From Novipirellula herctigrandis (lineage in GTDB: Bacteria > Planctomycetota > Planctomycetia > Pirellulales > Pirellulaceae), in contig SJPJ01000001.1 of assembly GCA_007859835.1 (NCBI GenBank), positions 181,245 to 245,244 of the forward strand: a stretch of DNA of 64,000 nt. Reading direction: 5' to 3'. This document shows positions 56,754 through 64,000 of the stretch, one piece after another. The translations under genes were made by a program, and so were the position numbers. Within the stretch, counting starts at the first letter, position 1. Each line of letters opens with the position of its first letter. Below the pieces are notes generated by a model. The model was given only the letters and a program-made list of their open reading frames with translations, did no database searches and was not told where the DNA came from.

Positions 56754-57023
56754 ATGCCGCGGACAATATCGCGATCCCAATTCAATCGCTGGCACAGCAC
56801 GCGTTTGCATGTTGTTGCTGTTATCTTGGCCGTGCTTACCACTGTTGATTGTCACGCCGCCGAATCATTGAGTGCTGGCGACTACGTTTCGTTCGAAGTT
56901 GAAAAGACGAGCTGGCACGAGGAGTTTGATCGCTATGACGATTTGATGAGCAAAGTTTCTCTCGCTATCACACCTTCGCCCCGACCAACAAATCAACAAT
57001 ACGGCGATCCCGCCGATCATTGA
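56754..57023 (+). CDS. short secreted protein, possibly truncated
   Basis: 89 residues; AGAGGAG about five bases before the ATG fixes the start. A signal peptide ('HVVAVILAVLTTVDCHA') is followed by only ~55 residues ('SAGDYVSFEVEKTSWHEEFD'). No family is recognised. The abrupt end at 'NQQYGDPADH' suggests the N-terminal stub of a larger secreted protein. It precedes the beta-helix gene by 91 bases. Confidence 0.5.
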   Translation: MPRTISRSQFNRWHSTRLHVVAVILAVLTTVDCHAAESLSAGDYVSFEVEKTSWHEEFDRYDDLMSKVSLAITPSPRPTNQQYGDPADH

Positions 57024-57114
57024 TGACCAAAATACTTGAAAATCAAAACTCGGTCTGGTTTGCACATCGTGCCGATCGATCCCGCCTTTTCTTGCCAGGG
57101 AGGCAAGACCTACC

Positions 57115-60100
57115 ATGAGTTTACTCGTAATTGATCGAAAGCAAAGTTGTATTGCCACGTTGGCTTTGTTGTTTGCGGTGCACAGCGTGTCGGATGCCCA
57201 GGACACAACTCGGTGGTCGTGGCAGGAGCCGCAGGCAAAGGCGATGCCGACGGGCGATTTGGAGTGGGCGCCAAAGCCGTTCGAACTCAAAACAGGCAAA
57301 TCGATCCGCTACATTGACTTCGAGTCTGGCAACGATGAGAACGACGGTCTCTCGAAACAGACGCCGTGGAAGCATCACCCTTGGGACCCCGATTCCAGCA
57401 GCAAGGCGATGGCCTGTAACGGGGTGCGAACCTACATCTTCAAGCAGGGTGTGGACTACCGCGGCGAGATGAACGCGGACGAATCGGGCACTTCGGACGA
57501 TCCTGTAATCTTGACTCGGGATCCGTCCTGGGGCGAGGGGCCCGCCGTCATTTGCGGTTCGGAGGACGTGAGGGGGTGGAAGAAAAACGCCGACAACGAA
57601 CTGATACCAGAGTCTGAAAACGTTTGGTACGTAGACCTCGATTGGGCACCACGCAACGTATGGATGGTCGGCAAAGACGACGCTGTAACCCGCATCGCTC
57701 TGGCCCGCACACCGAACTGGACTATCACTGATCGGGACGACATCAAGAGTCAATGGTGGACGTGGAAGAACCCCGACAAACCCTTCGACAACTACGCGAC
57801 CATCAACGGCCAAAAACGGCATTTGGCCTTCGACAAGGACGACATTAACAAAAACAACCCACAAGATTATTACGAGGGGGCAATTGTCTGGACCACCAAA
57901 GGATGGGTCATGGGGAGCCCCTTTCCGGCCAGGGTTTTGGCGGTCGACCGTGAAAAGGGATCGCTCGCGTTCCCTGGACAATGGGGTGGCGGACCTTCCT
58001 ATAAAGTCATTCGCGGCTGCCGCTTCTACCTAGAAGACAAACCGCAGTATCTCGATAGTCCCGGCGAGTTCTGGTTCGACAAGAAGGCTGGCGGCGGCCG
58101 GCTGTACCTTCGCCTTCCCGGTGATCAGGACCCTAACCAAACCCGCGTCGAAGTGGCTCGGCGCATCCGCATGATAGATAGCCCAGGCATGAGCCACGTG
58201 CATATTAGGGGGCTTACTTTCCGCTTCACCAATACTTATTGGAACTTGACTGCCGCGCCCTACTGGGTCTCGCACGAAAGCATCGATGCGGAACCCGGTT
58301 GCATACGTCTGCTGGGCAGTGGCACCGATATCCAGGTGACTCATTGCACGTTCGAGCACATCCACAAGGGAGTTCGTCTGAAGGCCGTGGGCCGACAGGA
58401 TGCCATCGACCAAGTCGTCGTGGACGATAACGTGTTTTTTAATGCGGACTCCGGCGGTGTGGAGCTTGCCGACAGTTCGACTTATGGCGACATCGAGTCG
58501 CCCATGGGCCGGCTCTACGATGTCCGCGTCAGGCGGAACAAGTTCGACCACATCGGCATCCGTCCGGACCTCTTCGGCCAGGGTGCGGCGTTGGTAGTAA
58601 ACTACGCGCAGACGGTCGAGGTGGCGGGGAATATTTTCTATCGTGTTTGTGCACAAGGAATCGATGTCCATGGCGCCAAGGCGAACCGTGCAGCCACCGA
58701 CCGCCCCTTCACCAGAATTCTTATCCACCACAACAAAGCCGTCGATACGCTGCTGAACGTGGACGACTTCGGCGGCATTGAGACCTGGCAGGGCGGACCA
58801 GCCTACGTCTACAACAATATTTCTGGCAACCCCGGTGGGTATCGCAATTGGGATCACGTGCTGAGCCCCGATACGGAAGACCGCTTTGGCCACGCTTATT
58901 ACCTAGACGGAGCCTTCAAGAACTACTACTTCAATAACATCGCTTGGGGAAAATCGAAAGGACCGTCAGGCAAATTGGCTAACACGGCGGCTTTTCAGGA
59001 GATCATCAGTTACGAGAACACGTTTTTCAACAACACACTCTACAACTTCGTACGTGGCTCGCGCCGACAGGCACCCCAGGCTGGCCGTGTGAAGTTTCTG
59101 GGCAACATCTGGCAAGGTATGGGACTACGTGTCTTTCGTGATGCTGATCCGGCGAAAACGGTTGACTCCGGAAACGAGGCCGACGCAGGACCCCGCCGCA
59201 GCCAGTATGCCATTAATACCGATGCTTACGCGCGCAACATCTTTTATGACTCCGGTGAAACATTTGGCGTTTTCGAGCCTTCCGGGCGGTGGCATGGAAC
59301 GCTCCAATCGATGCGGGAAGCCTTGGAGAGCTACCAACCGTTGGCCGCAAGTGTGGGGGTCATGGCTGAGCAATCGCCACTGCGTGACCCAGACGCTCAC
59401 GACTTTCGGCCGTCCGTCAATTCGGCTGCCCGCGGCCACGGCGCGAAGGTCTTCGTACCATGGAGCCTCTACGAGACGGTAGCCGAATGGAATTTCTGCC
59501 CCATCCAGGGCGACCCGACGCGAATTATGGACGAACACTGGTGCATGGCCCCGTACTACACGAGCCGAGACGATTACTACACGTTTCCCATGTATCCGCT
59601 CAAGGGCGTCAATATTGCTATGAAGGATTACCAAAACGGCCCGCTGGAAAATTGGACGACGGGTGCCCTGCGGTTTAACGGACGCGACCAGTACGCAGTC
59701 ACGACCAACCAAGATATCCACCGGACCGTGAATCACGATGTCAGTTACGATTCGCCAAAATGGGCGACCGCAACGGTTCCCTCAGCCATGCAACCTGGTA
59801 AAAGCTACAAGGTTGAGCTTAAGCTCAATGACGTCAAGGACGGGCTGAAACTTTCTGCGGACTTGAACTGGATGAAGAAGAGTGACGCATTCGGTGGCGG
59901 CAACGCGTGGGGCGGCCCGAGCAAGGAGATCGAAGGTCCCGGCCCCTATACGTTCACGTTCGAGCCGCAAGAAAAGCCCGATCTGGGCAGCTTTGTCCTG
60001 ACCGTCTACCTCTCTACCACGGGCGAGTGGAAGGACAAGACGCTGCTGGCCACGGCGGGCATTTCCCTCGGCGATTCCAAGGGCAAGAGCGCCACTGTGA

Positions 60101-60696
60101 CGTTGGGAGGCGACAAAATCAACGAGAACCGTACCGTCCAGGGCGCCGACCTAAAGAACCCAGAAATCCACACGTCGAACTTCCTAATCGAGGCTTACTT
60201 TAAGACTGTGCCAGGCGAACGGGACGCGACGCTGATCCAGAAAATGGACAAAGCGGGATTCGCACTGCATGTCAACGAGGTCGGTGGCGTGACCTTGGCC
60301 GCGCAAGCAGACGCCAACAATGCGTCCCTGGCCAGCCGCAGCCTCGTCAGCAACAGTGTTGTCAACGACGGCCAGTGGCACCACGTCATCGCTGAGGCCG
60401 ATCGAAACACGGCGACGTTCACGATCTACATCGACGGCAAGCTGGACGCGGTCGGGCCAGGGTTCGGCGCAGACGCCTCCCTGGCCAACAACGCGGATCT
60501 TTACGTGGGCGGAACACCGAAGGGTCAATACATAGACGGCATGATTGAATTCATGCGTATCGCACGTGGTACACTGGCCGACGCACAGACGACAATTGAT
60601 GAACTTTACGCTTGGGAGTTTGATGGGCCGTTTCTTTATGATTTCATCGGCAGCCAGCGTCCAGCCAATGGCGGAGCAGCCGGCGCCATGGACTAG
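57115..60696 (+). CDS. secreted right-handed beta-helix protein with LamG-like C-terminus
   Basis: 1193 residues. A signal peptide (to 'SDAQ') precedes 'IRYIDFESGNDENDGLSKQT', the usual opening of secreted parallel beta-helix proteins. Helix coils run from about 370 to 680: 'HVHIRGLTFRFTNT', 'QVVVDDNVFFNADSGGVELA', 'RVRRNKFDHIG' and 'EVAGNIFYRVCAQGIDVHG'. Residues ~1020-1180 are a concanavalin-like LamG fold ('VVNDGQWHHVIAEADRNTAT', 'YIDGKLDAVG'). Lyase or glycosidase function is plausible but unproven. By eye the gene is GC-richer than its neighbours, a possible sign of transfer. Confidence 0.82.
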   Translation: MSLLVIDRKQSCIATLALLFAVHSVSDAQDTTRWSWQEPQAKAMPTGDLEWAPKPFELKTGKSIRYIDFESGNDENDGLSKQTPWKHHPWDPDSSSKAMACNGVRTYIFKQGVDYRGEMNADESGTSDDPVILTRDPSWGEGPAVICGSEDVRGWKKNADNELIPESENVWYVDLDWAPRNVWMVGKDDAVTRIALARTPNWTITDRDDIKSQWWTWKNPDKPFDNYATINGQKRHLAFDKDDINKNNPQDYYEGAIVWTTKGWVMGSPFPARVLAVDREKGSLAFPGQWGGGPSYKVIRGCRFYLEDKPQYLDSPGEFWFDKKAGGGRLYLRLPGDQDPNQTRVEVARRIRMIDSPGMSHVHIRGLTFRFTNTYWNLTAAPYWVSHESIDAEPGCIRLLGSGTDIQVTHCTFEHIHKGVRLKAVGRQDAIDQVVVDDNVFFNADSGGVELADSSTYGDIESPMGRLYDVRVRRNKFDHIGIRPDLFGQGAALVVNYAQTVEVAGNIFYRVCAQGIDVHGAKANRAATDRPFTRILIHHNKAVDTLLNVDDFGGIETWQGGPAYVYNNISGNPGGYRNWDHVLSPDTEDRFGHAYYLDGAFKNYYFNNIAWGKSKGPSGKLANTAAFQEIISYENTFFNNTLYNFVRGSRRQAPQAGRVKFLGNIWQGMGLRVFRDADPAKTVDSGNEADAGPRRSQYAINTDAYARNIFYDSGETFGVFEPSGRWHGTLQSMREALESYQPLAASVGVMAEQSPLRDPDAHDFRPSVNSAARGHGAKVFVPWSLYETVAEWNFCPIQGDPTRIMDEHWCMAPYYTSRDDYYTFPMYPLKGVNIAMKDYQNGPLENWTTGALRFNGRDQYAVTTNQDIHRTVNHDVSYDSPKWATATVPSAMQPGKSYKVELKLNDVKDGLKLSADLNWMKKSDAFGGGNAWGGPSKEIEGPGPYTFTFEPQEKPDLGSFVLTVYLSTTGEWKDKTLLATAGISLGDSKGKSATVTLGGDKINENRTVQGADLKNPEIHTSNFLIEAYFKTVPGERDATLIQKMDKAGFALHVNEVGGVTLAAQADANNASLASRSLVSNSVVNDGQWHHVIAEADRNTATFTIYIDGKLDAVGPGFGADASLANNADLYVGGTPKGQYIDGMIEFMRIARGTLADAQTTIDELYAWEFDGPFLYDFIGSQRPANGGAAGAMD

Positions 60697-61023
60697 GCCG
60701 CTCCCGACATTCGGCATGCACCAGTACGCAAACCATAAATGAAAACGGAACAAAAAAACCGGGTGCCATAAGACTGGGTGCTAGGCACTGTGCGGTGGCT
60801 AGGAGATCATACAATTGCTGCTCCATCTCACAGTTGACTTGGCTCGGTGTGCTGAAGGAATTCGGGTGTTTGCAAATTGAGCAAGACTTTGTCGCACGAG
60901 ACTCGCCCACATCAGCAGTCGGCTCGATTGCATGTATGCATTGCGCAGTCATTCCTAAAGCTCGCGCGAGCACTTGCGAGCAAGCTTCGAAATCGACGAC
61001 CGACAAGATACCGGATCTGATCG
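60697..61023. other. non-coding gap
   Basis: 327 bases. It contains GTGCC...GGCAC-type inverted sequence near 60768-60790, downstream of the IS200-like transposase. No gene is supported. Confidence 0.45.
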
Positions 61024-62187
61024 CTAGCTGACAAAACAGGCGGATGCGGCTTGCTGACCGCGGTGCCAATGTCGACCGGTTCGCTCTGCTTCGGCTCGCA
61101 TTGAATCGGGTCGACCCGCACAAGTCGACTTACCAAAGTAACGCTGCCAATGCCAAACCAACTCTCGCCACATCGACGCATCGATCCCCACTTCCGTAAG
61201 TGTGTTTGCAAGCGACGCGGGAATTTTAAGGACCATTCCATCAACGCTTTGACGCGCCGTCCATCTTAGTAGTTGTAAATAATCCCGAATCGAAAGACTC
61301 AAAAAACCACGATCACTTGCCCGCAGCCCTGCCGTGTGAACCTCGGCATCTGCGGACAATTTCTCAGGATGAAGCGTTAGCGGCGCCAACCAACTGTCGC
61401 GCCGAATACGACGTCCCGTCGGACTCCGCTTCTTCGCTTTGCGTTTCTTGCGTAGCTTATCCACTGGCGTTTCTCGCATCTCTTTGCCAGCTTGCTCGGT
61501 TGGGATCGGCACCAGATCGAACGCAGCCGATGAAAGCTCCTTGCCACGCTCGCCTTCGATTCGGTCGTAGGCTGACGTATGAGGCGAAGTATCAGGCGTT
61601 TCAGCCATCGCGGCACGCACGGGATTCAGGTCCACGTACATCGAACATGCCAATAGGCCTGCTTCATCGATGATTCGTTGAGCCTTGAAACGCCCCTCCC
61701 AAAACCTTCCCGTGCATTCATCGTGTTGGTTGGCCATTCTCGCGATCGGTTCCGCCAAAGCTCGCATAAACCAAGAGATATCCGAGAGCCGTCGGCGTAT
61801 CTCCGCCAATCGCTTCGTGTCTTGAACCAAGCGGTTCACATCATTTTCGGTCGGCTCGGCCAAATGTTCTTCGATTCTGCGTCCAGGGAAGACTTTCAGC
61901 CAGCGGATTGCGACCTCTTGATCACTCCAAACAGCCACAACATCGGGCCGATTACGCAAAATCTGGTGCATATGATTGCTCATCACCGCATAGGAGAGCA
62001 CATCGACAGCAAAAACGGAGGCCAGAGCTTCCAGGCGCCGGCGAATCCATTCTTTGCGGTACGAAAAATCGCAGGCGGAAACCGGATCGATCCCCGCTAA
62101 GAACGCACGGCGGACACAGCGTTGAACAACATGGACGATACAAACTTCACCAGCATTAAACTGTTCAGCACGTGCAGGGCGGGGCAT
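61024..62187 (-). CDS. IS200-like REP-associated tyrosine transposase (Y1_Tnp family)
   Basis: 387 residues from ATG 62187. The Y1 transposase core is clear: 'VCIVHVVQRCVRRAFLAGID', the HUH-type metal pair in 'YAVMSNHMHQILRNRP', 'CTGRFWEGRFKAQRIIDEAG' and 'CSMYVDLNPVRAAMAETP'. A ~160-residue C-terminal extension is usual for the planctomycete subgroup. The reaction is nicking of single-stranded DNA by a Tyr. A REP-like hairpin lies about 60 bases upstream (62242-62276), as expected for a RAYT that mobilises REP sequences. The gene appears intact. Confidence 0.85.
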   Translation of the reverse strand: MPRPARAEQFNAGEVCIVHVVQRCVRRAFLAGIDPVSACDFSYRKEWIRRRLEALASVFAVDVLSYAVMSNHMHQILRNRPDVVAVWSDQEVAIRWLKVFPGRRIEEHLAEPTENDVNRLVQDTKRLAEIRRRLSDISWFMRALAEPIARMANQHDECTGRFWEGRFKAQRIIDEAGLLACSMYVDLNPVRAAMAETPDTSPHTSAYDRIEGERGKELSSAAFDLVPIPTEQAGKEMRETPVDKLRKKRKAKKRSPTGRRIRRDSWLAPLTLHPEKLSADAEVHTAGLRASDRGFLSLSIRDYLQLLRWTARQSVDGMVLKIPASLANTLTEVGIDASMWRELVWHWQRYFGKSTCAGRPDSMRAEAERTGRHWHRGQQAASACFVS

Positions 62188-62241
62188 TGGCGAGTCTCCA
62201 AACGTAAGAGGAAGCCATGAATTTAACAAAACTTCTCACCC

Positions 62242-62276
62242 TGTCCATATGGTGGGTGGCACCATACAGAATATGC
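62242..62276. repeat. 35-bp REP-like element, copy 1
   Basis: Identical to 63516-63550. It contains the hairpin TATGGTG (62248-62254), loop GGTGG, CACCATA (62260-62266). It lies directly 5' of the RAYT gene. Confidence 0.85.
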
Positions 62277-62472
62277 GAACTCTTTGGGATCCATCGCAAT
62301 CTTTAGATCGCCTTGCAGTAAGTGTGCGTTGCCGACCCTCGAAGTCTCATTGCTCAGTCACTCTTCGCGCGGAAGTTGGATCGACCGAACGCTCGAAGTC
62401 TGTCTTGAAACTTGCGTAGGTGTCTGCTCGGGTTAGACACCGACGCGCCGAACGATTGCAATAACCAGTTGC

Positions 62473-62667
62473 TTAGCGGACCCATCGCGTCCAACGCAGA
62501 AATCGAAATAGCCTTCCAAGGAGCCTCACCCGCTCTATTCGAGTTCGTGCATCCTGTTCTACGCTGAACTTCCGCGAATCGACGTCTGTGCTAGAAAAAC
62601 CGCACCCGACGCAGAATCCGCTTCCAGCTGGCAACGTCTGTCTACATCGGGGGCATTTGGTGGTCAT
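62473..62667 (-). CDS. small zinc-ribbon protein
   Basis: 64 residues from ATG 62667. 'MTTKCPRCRQTLPAGSGFCV' with 'GCGFSS' supplies two C-x2-C knuckles for one zinc. A basic helical tail ('RTRIERVRLLGRLFRFLRW') follows. It is a zinc-ribbon of the DUF-type found in many bacteria; nucleic acid or protein binding is inferred. Confidence 0.65.
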   Translation of the reverse strand: MTTKCPRCRQTLPAGSGFCVGCGFSSTDVDSRKFSVEQDARTRIERVRLLGRLFRFLRWTRWVR

Positions 62668-63066
62668 GGCGTTCTTAGATTGATTGTGGCAGTTTGGACG
62701 ATGAAACGTGTAGGTACAGGTAACGGGCTCATTTTCCGAAACGTCCGGGCGCAATTAGTTGCGATATCTGCGACAGGCCGCAAGACAGACACAACGGTGA
62801 TCTCGACGCTGCCCGACCAGTATAACGCACCATAAAAAAAGCGACCGATTTCATCGACCGCAGCGTCTTTGCAAGTCCGCTAAGATCCGAATCGTCCGGG
62901 GGATCATCTGATGCAAAAAGGCAACGAATCAGCTTCAAAGATTTGCAACGACGCACGCGAAGATAACTATTTCCGAAAAAAATCAACAACGTTTCGTCTT
63001 TTCGCGTCCCGAGTTGGAAGGTCTATAGGTAGTGGGACACATTATTCGCACTTATAAAAGCTCTTC
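62668..63066. other. non-coding gap
   Basis: 399 bases. A minus-strand 86-codon frame (62729-62989) shows no recognisable similarity and is not called. Confidence 0.4.
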
Positions 63067-63264
63067 ATGCCAGACAACCTCGAAGACGAAATCCGCGAAA
63101 ACGCCGCTGGACCGGCCAAGGCTTCCGGCGACGCTGGCAGTGTTGAACAACACAAGTTGACCGAGCAGATCGCTGCCGATAAACACCTCGCCGGCAAGGA
63201 TGCCGTGAAGCAGCCGCATCGCGGTCTTCGCTTTAACAAGATCACGCCACCGTCGGCCGGCTGA
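63067..63264 (+). CDS. small conserved protein, possibly phage-derived
   Basis: 65 residues. 'AAGPAKASGDAGSVEQHKLT' and 'LRFNKITPPSAG' resemble a short conserved protein I associate with phage structural regions ('GP-KASGDSGSVEQH' pattern). This is from memory and unverified. It is antisense to the decayed transposase frame, whose 3' part here is non-coding. The ATG has no strong ribosome site. Confidence 0.55.
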   Translation: MPDNLEDEIRENAAGPAKASGDAGSVEQHKLTEQIAADKHLAGKDAVKQPHRGLRFNKITPPSAG

Positions 63265-63365
63265 TCGTTCTTCTAGACAATTTGCACTGGGCTGTCGGGG
63301 ACGGCACAAGGATACCAACACGGATGTTGAAACGTTTGTCAGGGATAATCGAGCAAGCATGGCGC

Positions 63366-63408
63366 GGCGGAGCTTCCCGCTCCGCCACGCCGGGACGCTC
63401 GCCCCGGC
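63366..63408. repeat. GC-rich double hairpin, REP-like
   Basis: GGCGGAGC (63366-63373), loop TTCCC, GCTCCGCC (63379-63386) form a perfect stem. A second stem GCCGGG...CCCGGC follows at about 63390-63408. Paired GC-rich hairpins beside a RAYT gene are typical REP units. Confidence 0.65.
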
Positions 63409-63515
63409 AGCCCTTTTTCTCTCGTTTGCGGGCCAAGTACGACGCTGCCAATACGACGCTCGACAACATGAAGCATTGGTCGCGTGCCGACGGTTTGTCC
63501 GCCGCGTCCGCGAAT

Positions 63516-63550
63516 TGTCCATATGGTGGGTGGCACCATACAGAATATGC
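63516..63550. repeat. 35-bp REP-like element, copy 2, inside the broken transposase
   Basis: Identical to 62242-62276. It lies exactly where the homology of the second RAYT gene stops, so it probably marks the insertion or deletion point. Confidence 0.85.
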
Positions 63551-63974
63551 ATCGGCAATCCTCTGCCTTTTCCACAGAGCCTTGCTCGTTTCGCATTTCG
63601 TTCAACGTAACGGCACAGGTCAAGGGAGTGATCGTCATCCTGAACAGGAAAGCTCTTGAATCGCCCTTGGTACACATAGCCTTCTCCCTCAGTGTGATAG
63701 TGGGCGTGGTAGCGCATCGTGTGCGTTAGCGTGCTCCATCGCAGGAAATGGCTCATCCCTCCGTTCTCGCTTGGCTGCAGCACCAGGTGCAAATGATTTG
63801 GCATCAACTGGTAGGCAAGGATTTGGCAGGGATTGAGAGCTGCAGTCCTTCGGACAAAATGTTTTCGAACGCTTCGTAGTCGGCTTCTTTGTGAGAGATT
63901 GTCGAACGCCCATTTCCCCAATTCAGGGCTTGGTAGAGCGCATCTTTCTCGTCCGCACGTTTGGGCCTAGGCAT
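63551..63974 (-). pseudogene. second IS200-like/RAYT transposase, frameshifted and truncated
   Basis: Starting at ATG 63974 the frame reads 'MPRPKRADEKDALYQALNWG' and 'HKEADYEAFENILSEGLQ', then shifts near 63830. It continues with 'ILAYQLMPNHLHLVLQPSEN' (HUH site H-L-H), 'YHTEGEGYVYQGRFKSFPVQ' and 'LCRYVERNAKRARL'. Homology ends at the REP-like element at 63550; what follows in frame is low-complexity Arg-rich text. A frameshift plus a lost C-terminus make it inactive. It is related in type, not closely, to the intact gene at 61024. Confidence 0.8.
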
Positions 63975-64000
63975 ATCAACAACCTAATATTCTCCTCGCG

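Noticed and set aside
62729..62989. Minus-strand 86-codon frame
   Set aside because: Overlaps the upstream region of the zinc-ribbon gene and shows no protein-like pattern.
63052..63550. Continuation of the second transposase frame to 63052
   Set aside because: Beyond the REP-like element the translation is Arg-rich and unrelated to the family, and a better small gene lies on the opposite strand.

Overview
The window looks like a chromosome segment of a marine planctomycete of the Rhodopirellula/Pirellulales type. This is inferred from gene content, not from a marker gene. It carries six intact formylglycine-type sulfatases, a DUF1559 prepilin-like protein, an SHD1/PQQ propeller protein, an FG-GAP protein, a HEAT-repeat protein and a planctomycete-style IS200-like transposase. 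Genes are loosely packed with long non-coding gaps. No rRNA, tRNA or CRISPR array was recognised.

Layout. 1-8.1 kb: end of a HEAT-repeat protein, an FG-GAP propeller, two sulfatases, a secreted esterase and a GDSL hydrolase. 8.66-10.45 kb: a complete insertion sequence with 19-bp inverted ends and an AATT target duplication. It sits exactly on the stop codon of a secreted glycosidase-like gene (10.45-12.07 kb). 12.4-18.3 kb: a split-Soret-like cytochrome divergent from an arsR-acr3 arsenic module, then a DedA gene coupled to a membrane protein, and an exported endonuclease/phosphatase-family protein. 18.9-27.7 kb: a Gfo/Idh/MocA oxidoreductase, a sulfatase, a GH16-GH117 pair with overlapping codons, a decayed sulfatase relic and another sulfatase. 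GH16 plus GH117 plus sulfatases points to breakdown of sulfated red-algal galactans such as agar or porphyran.

27.7-36.9 kb is an accessory island. It begins with fossils (HsdR C-terminus, DUF4357 domain, a start-less gene fragment). A ~7.2 kb core then follows, bracketed by two ~370-bp direct repeats. The core holds a winged-helix protein, an EVE-like/HNH endonuclease, a HEPN-type protein, a frameshifted replicative ATPase, a MerR-type excisionase-like protein and a 706-residue fusion of papain-like, GNAT and DUF900 hydrolase domains. I consider this fusion, with its setting, the best candidate for an undescribed system.

37.2-64 kb: two more sulfatases (one with a HEAT tail), an SHD1/PQQ propeller protein, a GH10 xylanase relic, HemP divergent from a DUF1559-PepSY-DUF2271-DUF4198 iron-uptake-like operon, a GH92-esterase-GH38 mannoside cluster, a large beta-helix/LamG protein, and two IS200-like REP-associated transposase genes (one broken) with REP-like hairpins.

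The main theme is secreted polysaccharide catabolism: sulfatases, esterases and glycosidases with signal peptides. It is interrupted by mobile and defence DNA in several stages of decay.
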